Assembly: GCF_050624435.1 (NCBI RefSeq)
Contig: NW_027457755.1
Span: forward strand, 1 to 64,000
Length of the DNA: 64,000 bases
Direction of reading: 5' to 3'
From: Tenrec ecaudatus
Lineage: Eukaryota; Chordata; Mammalia; Afrosoricida; Tenrecidae
Part shown: positions 11,581-22,879 of the stretch, one piece after another
Layout of the letters: every line of letters begins with the position of its first letter
Position numbering within the stretch: the first letter of the stretch is position 1
Position numbers and translations under genes: made by a program
Notes under the pieces: generated by a model
Database searches by the model: none
What the model was told of the DNA's origin: nothing
What the model saw: only the letters and a program-made list of their open reading frames with translations

Positions 11581-14500
11581 TAGCCTAAGTCTACGGGTGC
11601 CCTAGCCTAAGCCTAGGGGTCCCCTAGCCTGAGCCTAGGGGTGCCCTAGAAAGAGCCTAGGGCTGCCCTAGCCTGAGCATAGGGGTGCCCTAGCCTGAGC
11701 CTACGGGTGCCCTAGCCTGAGCCTAGGTGTGTCGTAGCCTTAGGCTAGGGGAGCCGTAGCCTTGGCCTAAGCCTAGGGGTGCCCTAGCCTAAGCTTAGGG
11801 GTGCCCTAGCCTGAGCCTAGGGGTGCCTAAGCCTTAGGCTAGGGGAGCCCTAGCATTAGCCTAAGCCTCGGGGTGCCCTAGCCAAAGCCTAGGGGTGCCC
11901 TAGCCTAATCCTCGGGGTGCCCTAACCTAAGAATAGGGGTGCCCTAGCCTAAGCCTAGGGGTGCCCTAGTCTTAGGCTAGAGGAGCCCTAGCCTTAGCCT
12001 AAGCCTAGGGGAGCCCTAGCCTTAGCCTAAGCCTAGGGGTGCCCTATACTAAGCTTAGGGGTGCCCTAGCCTGAGCCTGGGAGTTCCCTAGCCTTACCCT
12101 AGGGGTGCCCTAACCTAAGCCTAGGGGTGCCCTAGCCTAAGCCTAGGGGTGCCCTAGCCTGAGCCCAGGGGTGCCCTAGCCTGAGCCTACGGATGCACTA
12201 GCCTGAGGCTAGGGGAGCCCTAGAGTTAGTCTAGCCTAGGATTGCCCTAGCCTAAGCCTAGGGGTGCCATAGCCTGAGACTAGGGGTGCCCTAGCCTGAG
12301 GCTAGGGGAGCCGGTGCCTTAGCCTAAGTCTAGGGGTGCCCTAGCCTAAGCCTAGGGGTGCCCTAGCCTGAGCCTAGGGGTGTCCTAGCCTTAGGCTATG
12401 GGAGCCTTGCTTTAGCCTAAGCCTAGGGCTTCCCTAGCCTAAGCCTAGGGGTGCCGTAGCATAAGCGTAGGGGTGCCCTAGCCTGAGCCAAGGGGTGCCC
12501 TAGCCTGAGCCTGTCTGCCCAAGCCTGAGCCTAGGGGTGCCCTAGCCTGAGCCTACGGGTGCCCTAGCCTGAAGCTAGGGGAGCCCAAGCCTTAGTCTCG
12601 CCTAGGAGTGCCCTAGCCTAAGCCTAGGGGTGCCCTAGCCTGAGCCCAGGGGTGCCCTAACCTGAGCCTATGGGTGCCCTAGCCTGAGGCTAGGGGAGCC
12701 CTAGAGTTAGTCTAAAGTAGGATTGCCCTAGCCTAAGCCTAGGGTGCCATAGCCTGAGTCTAGGGGTGTCCTAGCCTGCGGCTAGGGGAGCCGTTGCATT
12801 AGACTAAGTCTATGGGTGCCCTAGCCTAAGCCTAGGGCTGCCCTAGCCTGAGCCTAGGGGTGCCCTCGCCTTAGACTATGGGAGCCCTAGCTTTAGCCTA
12901 AGACTAGGGGTGCCCTAATCTAAGCCTACGGGTGCCCTAGCCTGAGGCTAGGGGAGCCCTAGCCTTAGCCTAAGCCTAGGATTGCCATAGCCTAAGCTTA
13001 GGGGTGCCCTAGCCTCAGTTTAAGGGTACCCTAGCCTAAGCCTAGGGGTGCCCTAGCCTAAGCCTAGGGGTGCCCTAGCCTAAGCCTAGGGGTGCCCTAG
13101 CCTGAGCCTAGGGGTGCCCTAGCTTGAGACTATAGCTGCCCTTTCCTGAGCCTAGGGGTGCCCTAGCCTGGGCCTACGAGTGCCCTAGCTTGAGGCTAGG
13201 GGATCCCTAGCCTTAGTCTAGCCTAGGATTACCCTAGCCTAAGCCTAGGGGTGCCCTAGCTTAAGCGAAGGGGTGCCCTAGCCTGAGCCCAGGGGTGCCC
13301 TAGCCTGAGCCTACGGATGCCCTAGCCTGAGGGTAGGGGAGCCCTAGAGTTAGTCTAGCCTAGGATTGCCCTAGCCTAAGCCTAGGGGTGCCATAGCCTA
13401 AGCATAGGGTTGCCCTAACTTAAGCCTAGGTGTTCCCTACCTAAGCCTAGGGGTGCCCTAGCCTAAGCCTAGGGGTGCCCTAGACCAAGCCTAGGGGTGC
13501 CCTAGCCTGAGCCCAGGGGTGCCCTAGCCTGAGCCTATGGGTGCCCTAACATGAGGCTAGGGGAGCCCTAGATTTATTCTAGCCTAGGATTGCCCTAGCC
13601 TAAGCCTAGGGGTGCCCTAGCCTAAGCCCAGGGGTGCGCTGGCCTGGGCCCAGGGGTGCCCTAGCCTGAGCCTACGGATGCCCTAGCCTGAGGCTAGGGG
13701 AGCCCTAGAGTTAGTCTAGCCTAGGATTGCCCTAGCCTAAGCCTAGGGGTGCCCTAGCCCGAGGCTAGGGGAGCCGTTGCCTTAGCCTAAATCTTGGGGT
13801 GCCCTAGCCTAAGCCTAGCGGTGCCCTAGCCTGAGCCTAGGGGTTCCCTAGCCTTTGGCTAGGGGAGCCCTAACCTTAGCCTAAGCCTAGGGGTGCCCTA
13901 GCCTAAGCCTAGGGTGGCCCTATCCTGAGCTTAGGGGTGCCCTAGCGAGAGCCTACGGGTGCCCTAGCCTGGGGCTACGGGTGCACTATCCTAAGCCTAG
14001 GGTTGCCCTAGCCTAAACCTAGGGGTGCCGTAGCCTTAGGCTAGGGGAGTCCTAGCCTAAGCATTAGCCTAGGCCTGCCCTAGCCTAAACCAAAGGGTGC
14101 CCTAGCCTAAGCCTAGGGGTGCCCTAGCCGAAGCCTAGGGGTGCCCTAGCCTAAGCCTAGGGGTGCCCTAGCCTAAGTCTAGGGATGCCCTATCCTAAGC
14201 CTAGGGATGCCCTAGCCTAAGCATAGGGTTGCCCTAGCTTAAGCCTAGGTGTTCCCTACCTAAGCCTAGGGGTGCCCTAGCCTAAGCCTAGGGGTGCCCT
14301 AGCCTAAGCCTAGGGGTGTCCTAACCTAAGCCTAGGGGTGCCATAGCCTTAGGCTAGGGGTGCCATACCCTGAGCCTAGGGGTGCCCTAGCCTAAGCCTA
14401 AGGGTGCCCTAGCCTTAGCCTAAGCCTAGGGGTGCCCTAGCCTAAGCCTAGGGGTGCCTTAGCCTTAGCCTAAACATAGGTGTGCCCTAGCCTAAGACTA

Positions 14501-17201
14501 GGGGTGCCCTAGCCTTAGCCTAAGCCTAGGGGTGCCCTAGCCTTAGCCTAAACCTAGGAGTGCCCTAGCCTAAGCCTAGGGGTGCCCTAGCCTAAGCCTA
14601 AGCCTAGGTGTGCCCTAGCCTCAGCCTAGGGTGAACTAGCCTAAGCCTAGTGGTGCCCTAGTTTTAGGCTAGGGGAGCCCTAGCCTTAGCCTAAGCTTAG
14701 GGGTGCCCTAGCCTAAGCCTAGGGGTGCCCTAGCCTAAGCCAAGGGTTGCTCTAGCCTTAGGCTAGGGGAGCCCTTGCCTTAGCCTAAGCCTAGGGGTGC
14801 CCTAGCCTAAGCCTAGGGGTGCGCTAGCCTAAGCCTGGGGTGCCCGAGCCTGAGGCTAGTGGAGCCCTAGCCTTAGCCTAAGCCTAGGGGTGCCCTAGAC
14901 TAAGCCTAGGGGTGGCCTAGCCTGGGCCCAGGGGTGCCCTAGCCTGAGCCTACGGGTGCCCTAACCTGAGGCTAGGGGAGCCCTAGAGTTAGTCTAGCCT
15001 AGGATTACCCTAGCCTAAGCCTAGGGGTGCCATAGCCTAAGCGAAGGGGTGCCCTAGCCTGAGCCCAGGGGTGCCCTAGCCTGAGCCTACGGATGCCCTA
15101 GCCTGAGGTTAGGGGAGCCCTAGTGTTAGTCTAGCCTAGGATTGCCCTAGCCTAAGCCTAGGGGTGAAATAGCCTGAGTCTAGGGGTGACCTATCCTAAG
15201 CCTAGGGGTGCCCTAGCCTAAGCATAGGGTTGCCCTAACTTAAGCCTAGGTGTTCCCTACCTAAGCCTAGGGGTGCCCTAGCCTAAGCCTAGGGGTGCCC
15301 TAGCCTTAGGCTAGGGAAGCCGTAGCCTTAGCCTAAGCCTAGGGGTGCCCTAACCCAAGCCTAGGGGTGCCCTAGCCTAAGCCTAGGGTTGCCCTAGCCT
15401 AAGCCTATGGGAGCCCTAGCCTAAGCCTAACGGTGCCGTAGCCTAAGCCTCGGGGTACGCTAGCCTAAACCTAGGGCTGCCCTAGCCTAAGCCTACGGGT
15501 GCCCTAGCCTGAGTCTACGGGTGCCCTAGCCTGAGGCTAGGGGAGCCCTAGCCTTAGTCTAGCCTAGGATTGCCCTAGCATAAGCTAGGGGTGCCATAGC
15601 TTGAGTCTAGGGGTGCACTTGCCTTAGGCTAGGGGAGCCCTAGCCTTAGCCTAAGAATAGGGGTGCCCTAGACTAAGCCTAGGGGTGCCCTAGCCTGAGC
15701 CTGGGGGTTCCCTAGCCTAAGCCTAGGTGTGCCCTAGCCTAAGGCTAGGGGTGCCCTAGCCTAAGACTAGGGGTGCCCTACCCTAAGCCTAGGGGTGCCC
15801 TAGCCTAAGCCTAGGGGTGACCTAGCCTAAGCCTAGGGGTCCCCTACCTGAGCCTAGGGGTGCCCTAACCTAAGGCTAGGGGTGCCCTAGCCTAAGCCTA
15901 GGGGTGCCCTAGCCTTAGCCTAGGCGTGCACTAGCCTTAGGCTAGGGGAGCCTTAGCCTTAGCCTAAGCCTAGGGGAGCCCTAGCCTAAGCCTAGGGGTG
16001 CCCTAGCCTAAGTCTAGGGTCCCCTACCTGAGCCTAGAGCTGCCCTAACCTAAGGCTAGGGGTGCCCTAGCCTAAGCCTAGGGGTGCCCTAGCCTTAGCC
16101 TAGGCGTGCACTAGCCTTAGGCTAGGGGAGCCCTAGCCTTAGCCTAAGCCTAGGGGTAGCCTACCCTAAGCCTAGGGGTGCCCTAGCCTGAACCTAGGGG
16201 TGCCCTAGCCTGAGCCTAGGGGTGCCTTAGCCTGAGCCTACGGGTGCCCTAGCCTGAGGCTAGGGGAGCCCTAGCCTTAGCCTAAGCCTAGGCGTGCCCT
16301 AGCCTAACCCTGAGAGTTCCCTAGCCTAAGCCTAGGGGTGCTCAAGCCTTAGGCTAGGGGAGCCCAAGCCTTAGCCTAAGCCTAGGGGTGCCCTAGCCTA
16401 AGACTAGGGGTGCCCTAGCCTAAGCCTAGGGGTGCCCTAGCCTGAGGCTAGTGCAGCCCTAGCTTTAGCCTAAGCCTAGGGGTTCCCTAAACTAAGCCAA
16501 GGGGTGCCCTAGCCTGAGCCCAGGGGTGCCCTAGCCTGAGCCTACAGATGCCCTAGCCTGAGGCTAGGGGAGCCCTAGAGGTAGTCTAGCCTAGGATTGC
16601 CCTAGCCTAAGCCTAGGGGTGCCATAACCTGAGTCTAGGGGTGCCCTAGCCTGAGGCTAGGGGAGCCGTTGCCTTAGCCTAAGCCTTGGGGTGCCCTAGC
16701 CTTAGGCTAAGGGTTCCCTAGCCTAAGCCTAGGGGTGCCCTAGCCTAAGCATAGGGGTGCCCTATCCTGAGCCTAGGGGTGCCCTAGCCTGAGCCTAGGG
16801 CTGCCCTAGCCTAAGCCTAGGGGTACCCTAGCCTAAGCCTAGGGGTACCCTAGCCTGAGCCTAGGGGTGTCGTAGCCTTAGGCTAGGGGAGCCGTAGCAT
16901 TAGCCTAAGCCTAGGGGTGCCCAAGCCTAAGCGTAGGGGTGCCCTAGCCTGAGCCCAGGGGTGCCTAAGCCTTAGGCTAGGGGAGCCCTAGCATTAGCCT
17001 AATCCTCGGGGAGCCCTAGACTAAGGCTAGGGGTGCCCTAGCCTAAGACTAGGGGTGCCCTAGCCTAAGCCTAGGGGTGCCCTAGCCTAAGCCAAGGCTT
17101 GCCCTAGCCTTAGGCTAGGGGAGCCCTAGCCTTTGCCTAAGCCTAGGGGTCGCCTAGCCTAAGCCTAGGGGTGCCCTAGCCTAAGCCTAGGGGTGCCCTA
17201 G
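11581..17201 (+). repeat. Zone I, HOR block A' (second, near-identical copy)
   Basis: This is the second copy of 3-5639. The offset is 11,578 over the first three units and 11,556 after the extra monomer of the first copy. It then grows to 11,562 through six one-base G insertions and stays there to the end. Substitutions seen by eye are few, for example CTATGGG at about 12670 for CTACGGG at about 1111, and CCCTAAACTAAG near 16488 for CCCTAGACTAAG near 4925. Such similarity in a satellite implies a recent duplication, recent conversion, or an assembly duplication. Confidence 0.92.
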
Positions 17202-20200
17202 TCTTAGGCTAGGGGAGCCCTAGCCTTAGCCTAAGCCCAGGGGAGCCGTAGCCTAAGCCTAAGGGTGCCGTAGCCTAAGCCTCGGGGTACCCTAGCCTAA
17301 ACCTAGGGCTGCCCTAGCCTAAGCTTAGGGGAGGCCTTACCTAAGCCTAGGGTTGCCCTAGCCTAAGCCTATGGGAGCCCTAGCCTAAGCCTAAGGGTGC
17401 CGTAGCCTAAGCCTCGGGGTACCCTAGCCTAAACCTAGGGCTGCCCTAGCCTAAGCCTAGGGGTGCCCTAGCCTAAGCCTAGGGGAGCCCTAGCCTAAGC
17501 CTAGGGTTGCCCTAACCTGAGCCTACGGGTGCCCTAGCCTGAGCCTACGGGTGCCCTAGCCTGAGGCTAGGGGAGCCCTACCCTTAGTCTAGCCTAGGAT
17601 TGCCCTAGCCTAAGCTAGGGGTGCCATAGCTTGAGTCTTGGGGTGCACTTGCCTTAGGCTAGGGGAGCCCTAGCCTTAGCCTAAGAATAGGGGTGCCCTA
17701 GACTAAGCCTAGGGGTGCCCTAGCCTGAGCCTGGGGGTTCCCTAGCCTAAGCCTTTGTGTGCCCTAGCCTAAGGCTAGGGGTCCCCTAGCCTAAGACTAG
17801 GGGTGCCCTACCCTAAGCCTAGGGGTGCCCTAGCCTAAGCCTAGGGGTGCCCTAGCCTTAGCCTAGGCGTGCACTAGCCTTAGGCTAGGGGAGCCTTAGC
17901 CTTAGCCTAAGCCTAGGGGAGCCCTAGCCTAAGATTAGGGGTGCCCTAGCCTAAGTCTAGGGTCCCCTACCTGAGCCTAGGGGTGCCCTAACCTAAGGCT
18001 AGGGGTGCCCTAGCCTAAGCCTAGGGGTGCCCTAGCCTTAGCCTAGGCGTGCACTAGCCTTAGGCTAGGGGAGCCCTAGCCTTAGCCTAAGCCTAGGGGT
18101 AGCCTACCCTAAGCCTAGGGGAGCCCTAGCCTTAGCCTAAGCCTAGGCATGCCCTAGCCTAACCCTGAGGGTTCCCTAGCCTAAGCCTAGGGGTGCTCTA
18201 GCCTTAGGCTAGGGGAGCCCAAGCCTTAGCCTAAGCCTAGGGGTGCCCTAGCCTAAGACTAGGGTGCCCTAGCCTAAGCCTAGGGGTGCCCTAGCCTGAG
18301 GCTAGTGCAGCCCTAGCCTTAGCCTAAGCCTAGGGGTGCCCTAGACTAAGCCTAGGGGTGCCCTAGCCTGAGCCTACGGGTGCCCTAGCCTGAGCCTACG
18401 GGTGCCCTAGCCTGAGGCTAGGGGAGTCCTTGCGTTAGTCAAGCCTAGGACTACCCTATCCTAAGCCTACGGGTGCCCTAGCCTGAGCCTAGGGGTGTCC
18501 TAGCCTGAGGCTAGGGGAGCCCTAGCTTTAGCCTAAGCCTAGGATAGCCCTAGCCTAAGCTTATGGGTGCCCTAGCTTGAGTCTTGTGTTGCCCTAGCCT
18601 GAGGCTAGGGGAGCCGTTGCCTTAGCCTAAGTCTAGGGGTGCCCTAGCCTAAGCCTAGGGCTTCCCTAGCCTAAGCCTAGGGGTGCCGTAGCATAAGCCT
18701 TGGGGTGCCCTAGCCTGATCCTAGGTGTGCCCTAGCCTGAGCCTAGGTCTGCCCAAGCCTGAGCCTAGGGTGCCCTAGCCTGACCCTACGGGTGCCCTAG
18801 CCTGAAGCTAGGGGAGCCCAAGCCTTAGTCTCGCCTAGGAGTGCCCTAGCCTAAGCCTAGGGGTGCCCTAGCCTGAGCCCAGGGGTGCCCTAGCCTGAGC
18901 CTACGGGTGCTCTAGCCTGAGGCTAGTGGAGCCCTAGAGTTATTCTAAACTAGGATTGGCCTAGCCTAAGGCTAGGTGTGCCATAGCCTGAGTCTCGGGG
19001 TGCCCTAGCATGCGGCTAGGGGAGCCGTTGCCTTAGACTAAGTCTAGGGGTGCCCTAGCCTAAGCCTAGGGGTGCCCTAGCCTGAGCCTAGTGGTACCCT
19101 AGCCTTAGGCTACGGGAGCACTAGCTTTAGCCTAAGACTAGGGGTGCCCTAGCCTGATCCTAGGGAGCCCTAGCCTTAGCCTAAGCCTAAGGGTGCCCTA
19201 GACTAAGCTTAGGGGTGCCCTAGCCTGAGCCTCGGGGTTCCCTAGCCTAAGCTTAGGGGTGCCCTAGCCTAAGGCTCGGGGCGCCCAGCCTAAGACTAGG
19301 GGTGCCCTAGCCTAAGACTAGCGGTGCCCTATCCTAAGCCTAAGGGTGTCTAAGCCTTAGGCTAGGGGAGCCTTAGCCTTAGCCTAAGCCTAGGGGAGCC
19401 CTAGCCTAAGCCTAGGGGTGCCCTAGCCTAAGACTAGGGGTCCCCTAGCCTGAGCCTACGGGTGCCGTAGCCTGAGCCTAAGCCTAGGGGTGCCCCAGCT
19501 TAAGCCTAGGGGTGCCCCAGCCTGAGCCTAGGGGTGCCCTAGCCTGAGCCTAGGGGTGCCCTAGCCTGAGCCTAGGGTTGCCCTAGCCTTAGAATAGGGG
19601 AGCCCTAGCCTTAGCCTAAGCCTAGGGGTGCCCTAACCTAAGCGTAGGGGTGCCCGACCCTAAGCCAAGGGGTGCTCTAGCCTTAGGCTAGGGAGCCCTA
19701 GCCTTAGCCTATGCTAGGGGTGCCCTAGCCTAAGCCTAGGGGTGCCCTAGCCTAAGCCTAGGGGTGCCCTAGCCTGACCAAAGGGTGCCCTAGCCTGAGC
19801 CTACGGGTGCCCTAGCCTGAGGCTAGGGGAGTCCTAGCCTGAGCCTACGGTTGCGCTAGCCTAAGACTATGGGAGCCCTAGCCTTAGCCAAAGCCTAGGG
19901 ATGCCCTAGCCTAAGTCTAGGGGTGCCCTAGCCTAAGCCTAGGTGTGCCCTAACCTAAGCCTAGGGGTGCCCTTGACTAAGCCTAGTGGTGCCCTAGCCT
20001 AAGCCTAGGGGTGCCCAAGCCTAAGCCTAGGGGTACCCTAGCTATAGGCTAGGGGAGCCCTAGCCTTAGCGTAAGCCTAGGGGAGTCCTAGCCTGAGCCT
20101 ACCGTTGCGCTATCCTAAGACTAGGGGAGCCCTAGCCTTAGCCAAAGCCTAGGGATGCCCTAACCTAAGTCTAGGGGTGCCCTAGCCTGAGGCTAGGGGA

Positions 20201-20633
20201 GCCGTAGCCTGAGCCTAACCCTAGAGGTGCACTAGTCTAACCCTAGGGGTGCCCCAACTTGAGCCTAGGGGTGCCCTAGCCTGAGCCTAGGGGTGCCCTA
20301 GACTGAGCCTAGGGTTGTCCTAGCTTTAGAAATGGGGAGCCCTAGCCTTAGCCTAAGCCTAGGGGTGCCCTAGCCTAAGCCTAGGGGTGCCATAGCCTGA
20401 GACTAGGGGTGCCCTAGCCTGAGGCTAAGGGAACCGTAGCCTGAGCCTAAGGCTAGGGGTGCCCTAGCTTAAGCCTAGGGGTGCCCCAGCCTAAGCCTAG
20501 GGGTGCCCTAGCCTGAGCCTAGGGGTGCCCTAGCCTGAGCCTAGGGTTGCCCTAGCCTTAGACTAGGGGAGCCCTAGCCTTAGCCTAAGCCTATGGGTGC
20601 CCTAGCCTAAGCCTAGGGGTGCCCTAGCCTGAG
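17202..20633 (+). repeat. Transition between zone I and zone II modules
   Basis: After block A' ends, the sequence mixes modules. The segment 17343-18330 is zone I material. From about 18340 to 19200 it resembles the opening module of zone I, with the GTCTGCCCAAGC unit at 18747. From 19230 the CCTCGGGGTTCC marker that defines the zone II phase appears, and it recurs 1,404 bases later at 20634. Local repeats include a unit with GCCTACGGTTGCGC at about 19844, with a near copy (ACCGTTGCGC) at about 20100. No non-satellite sequence is present. The unit boundaries are my inference. Confidence 0.7.
17343..18330 (+). repeat. Third copy of a zone I segment (of about 3817-4910)
   Basis: This stretch repeats the order seen at about 3817-4910 and 15379-16470. 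The GCCTATGGGA marker is at 3841, 15403 and 17367, so this copy lies 1,964 bases after the previous one. It keeps the CTCGGGGTACCC, AAACCTAGGGCTGCC and AAGAATAGG variants in order and ends with the GCTAGTGCAGCC unit near 18302. It is shorter because several units around 18100-18125 are missing, where TAGCCTACCC jumps directly to GGGGAGCCC. Confidence 0.82.
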
Positions 20634-22829
20634 CCTCGGGGTTCCCTAGCCTAAGCCTAGGGGTGCCCTAGCCTAAGGCTCGGGGTGCCCTAGCCTAAGA
20701 CTAGGGGTGCCCTAGCCTAAGACTAGGGGTGCCCTATCCTAAGCCTGAGGGTGCCTAAGCCTTAGGCTAGGGGAGCCTTAGCCTTAGACTAAGCCTAGGG
20801 GAACCCTAGCCTAAGCCTTGGGGTGCCCTAGCCTAAGCCTAGGGGTCCCCTAGCCTGAGCCTACGGGTGCCGTAGCCTGAGCCTAAGCCTAGGGGTGCCC
20901 CAGCCTAAGCCTAGGGGTGCCCTAGCCTAAGCCTAGGGGTGCCCTAGACTTAGGCTAGGGGAGCCCTAGCCTTAGCCTATGCCTAGGGGTGCCCTAGCCT
21001 AAGCCTAGGGGTGCCTTAGCCTGAGCCCCGGTGTGCCCTAGTCTGAGCCTACGGGTGCCCTAGCCTGATGGCTAGGGGAGCCCTAGCCTGAGCCTAGGGG
21101 TGCCCTAGCCTTAGATTAGGGGAGCCCTAGCCTTAGCCTAAGCCTAGGGGTGCCCTACCATAAGCGTAGGGGTGCCCTACCCTAAGCCAAGGGGTGCACT
21201 AGCTTTTGGCTAGGGGAGCCCTAGCCTTAGCCTATGCCTAGGGGTTCCCTAGCCTAAGCGTAGGGGTGCCCAAGCCTAAGCCTAGGGGTGCCCTAGCCTG
21301 AGCCAAGGGTGCCCTAGCCTGAGCCTACGAGTGCCCTAGCCTGAGGCTAGGGGAGCCCTAGCCTGAGCCTACGGTTGCGCTAGCCTAAGACTAGGGGAGC
21401 CCTAGCCTTAGACAAAGCCTAGGGATGCCCTAGCCTAAGTCTAGGGGTGGCCCTAGCCTAAGCCTAGGTGTGCCCTAACCTAAGCCTAGAGGTGCCCTTG
21501 ACTAAGCCTAGTGGTGCCCTAGCCTAAGCCTATAGGTGCCCAAGCCTAAGCCTAGGGGTGCCCTAGCCATAGGCTAGGGGAGCCCTAGCCTTAGCGTAAG
21601 CCTAGGGGTGCCTTGCCTAAGCCTAGGGGTGCCATAGCCTGAGTCTAGGGGTGCCCAAGCCTGGGGCTAGGGGAGCCGTAGCCTGAGCCTAACCCTAGGG
21701 GTGCACTAGTCTAAGCCTAGGGGTGCCCCAGCCTAAGCCTAGGGGTGCCCTAGCCTGAGCCTAGGGGTGCCCTAGACTGAGCCTAGGGTTGTCCTAGCTT
21801 TACACAAGGGGAGCCCTAGCCTTAGCCTAAGCCTAGGGGTGCCCTAGCCTAAGCCTAGGGGTGCCATAGCCTGAGACTAGGGGTGCCCTAGCCTGAGGGT
21901 AGGGGAACCGTAGCCTGAGCCTAAGGCTAGGGGTGCCCTAGCTTAAGCCTAGGGGTGCCCCAGCCTAAGCCTAGGGGTGCCCTAGCCTGAGCCTACGGTT
22001 GCCCTAGCCTGAAGCTAGGGGAGCCCTAGCCTGAGCCTACGGTTGCCCTAGCCTTAGATTAGGGGAGCCCTAGCCTTAGCCAAAGCCTAGGGATGCCCTA
22101 GCCTAAGTCTAGGGGTGCCCTAGCCTAAGCCTAGGGGTGCCCTAACCTAAGCCTAGGGGTGCCCAAGCCTAAGTCTAGGGGTGCCCTTGACTAAGCCTAG
22201 TGGTGCCCTAGCCTAAGCCTAGGGGTGCCCAAGCCTAAGCCTAGGGGTGCCCTAGCCATAGGCTGGGGGAGCCCTAGCCTTAGCCTAAGCCTAGGGGTGC
22301 CCTAGCCTAAGCCTAGGGTGCCATAGCCTGAGTCTTGGGGTGCCCTAGCCTGAGGCTAGGGGAGACGTAGCCTGAGCCTAAGCCTAGGGGTGCCCTAGTC
22401 TAAGCCTAGGGGTGCCCCAGCCTAAGCCTAGGGGTGCCCTATCCTGAGCCTAGGGGTGCCCTAAACTGAGCCTAGGGTTGACCTAGCCTTAGACAACGGG
22501 AGCCCTAGCCTTAGCCTAAGCCTAGGGGTGCCCTAGCCTAAGCCTAGGGGTGCCCTAGCCTGAGGCTAGGGGAGCCGTAGCCTGAGCCAAAGGCTAGGGG
22601 TGCCCTAGCCTAAGCCTAGGGGTGCCCCAGCCTAAGCCTAGGGGTGCCCTAGCCTGAGCCTAGGGGTGCCCTAGGCTGAGCCTAGGGTTGCCCTAGCCGT
22701 AGACTAGGGGAGCCCTAGCCTTAGCCTAAGCCTAGGGGTGCCCTAGCCTAAGCCTAGGGGTGCCCTAGCCTAAACCTAGGGGTGCCCTAACCTAAGCCTA
22801 GGGGTGCCCTTGCCTAAGCCTAGGGGTGC

Positions 22830-22851
22830 CCTAGCCTTAGGCTAGGGGAGC
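22830..22851 (+). repeat. Class B reference: palindromic monomer variant
   Basis: This 22-bp unit reads CCTAGCCTTAG then GCTAGGGGAGC. Compared with class A, the middle GCC has become GGC and the final GTGC has become GAGC. With the preceding C it forms CCCTAGCCT, one central base, then AGGCTAGGG, a 9-bp-arm near-perfect palindrome. The right half equals the reverse complement of the left half of a class A unit. The same structure with a central G (class E, CCTGAG then GCTAGGGGAGC) is common in zones I and II. Hundreds of such units are spread over the window; this one is given as the type example. Confidence 0.9.
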
Positions 22852-22879
22852 CCTAGCCTTAGCCTAAGCCTAGGGGTGC
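22852..22879 (+). repeat. Class C reference: 28-bp monomer with one extra hexamer
   Basis: This unit is CCTAGCCTTAG, then CCTAAG, then CCTAGGGGTGC, which is a class A unit plus six bases. In hexamer phase it is GCCTTA, GCCTAA, GCCTAG, GGGTGC and CCTA, so the insertion adds one more telomere-like hexamer. Class C units usually lie directly after a class B or E unit, as here after 22830-22851. Copies with CTTTAG for CCTTAG are frequent in zones III and IV. Confidence 0.9.
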
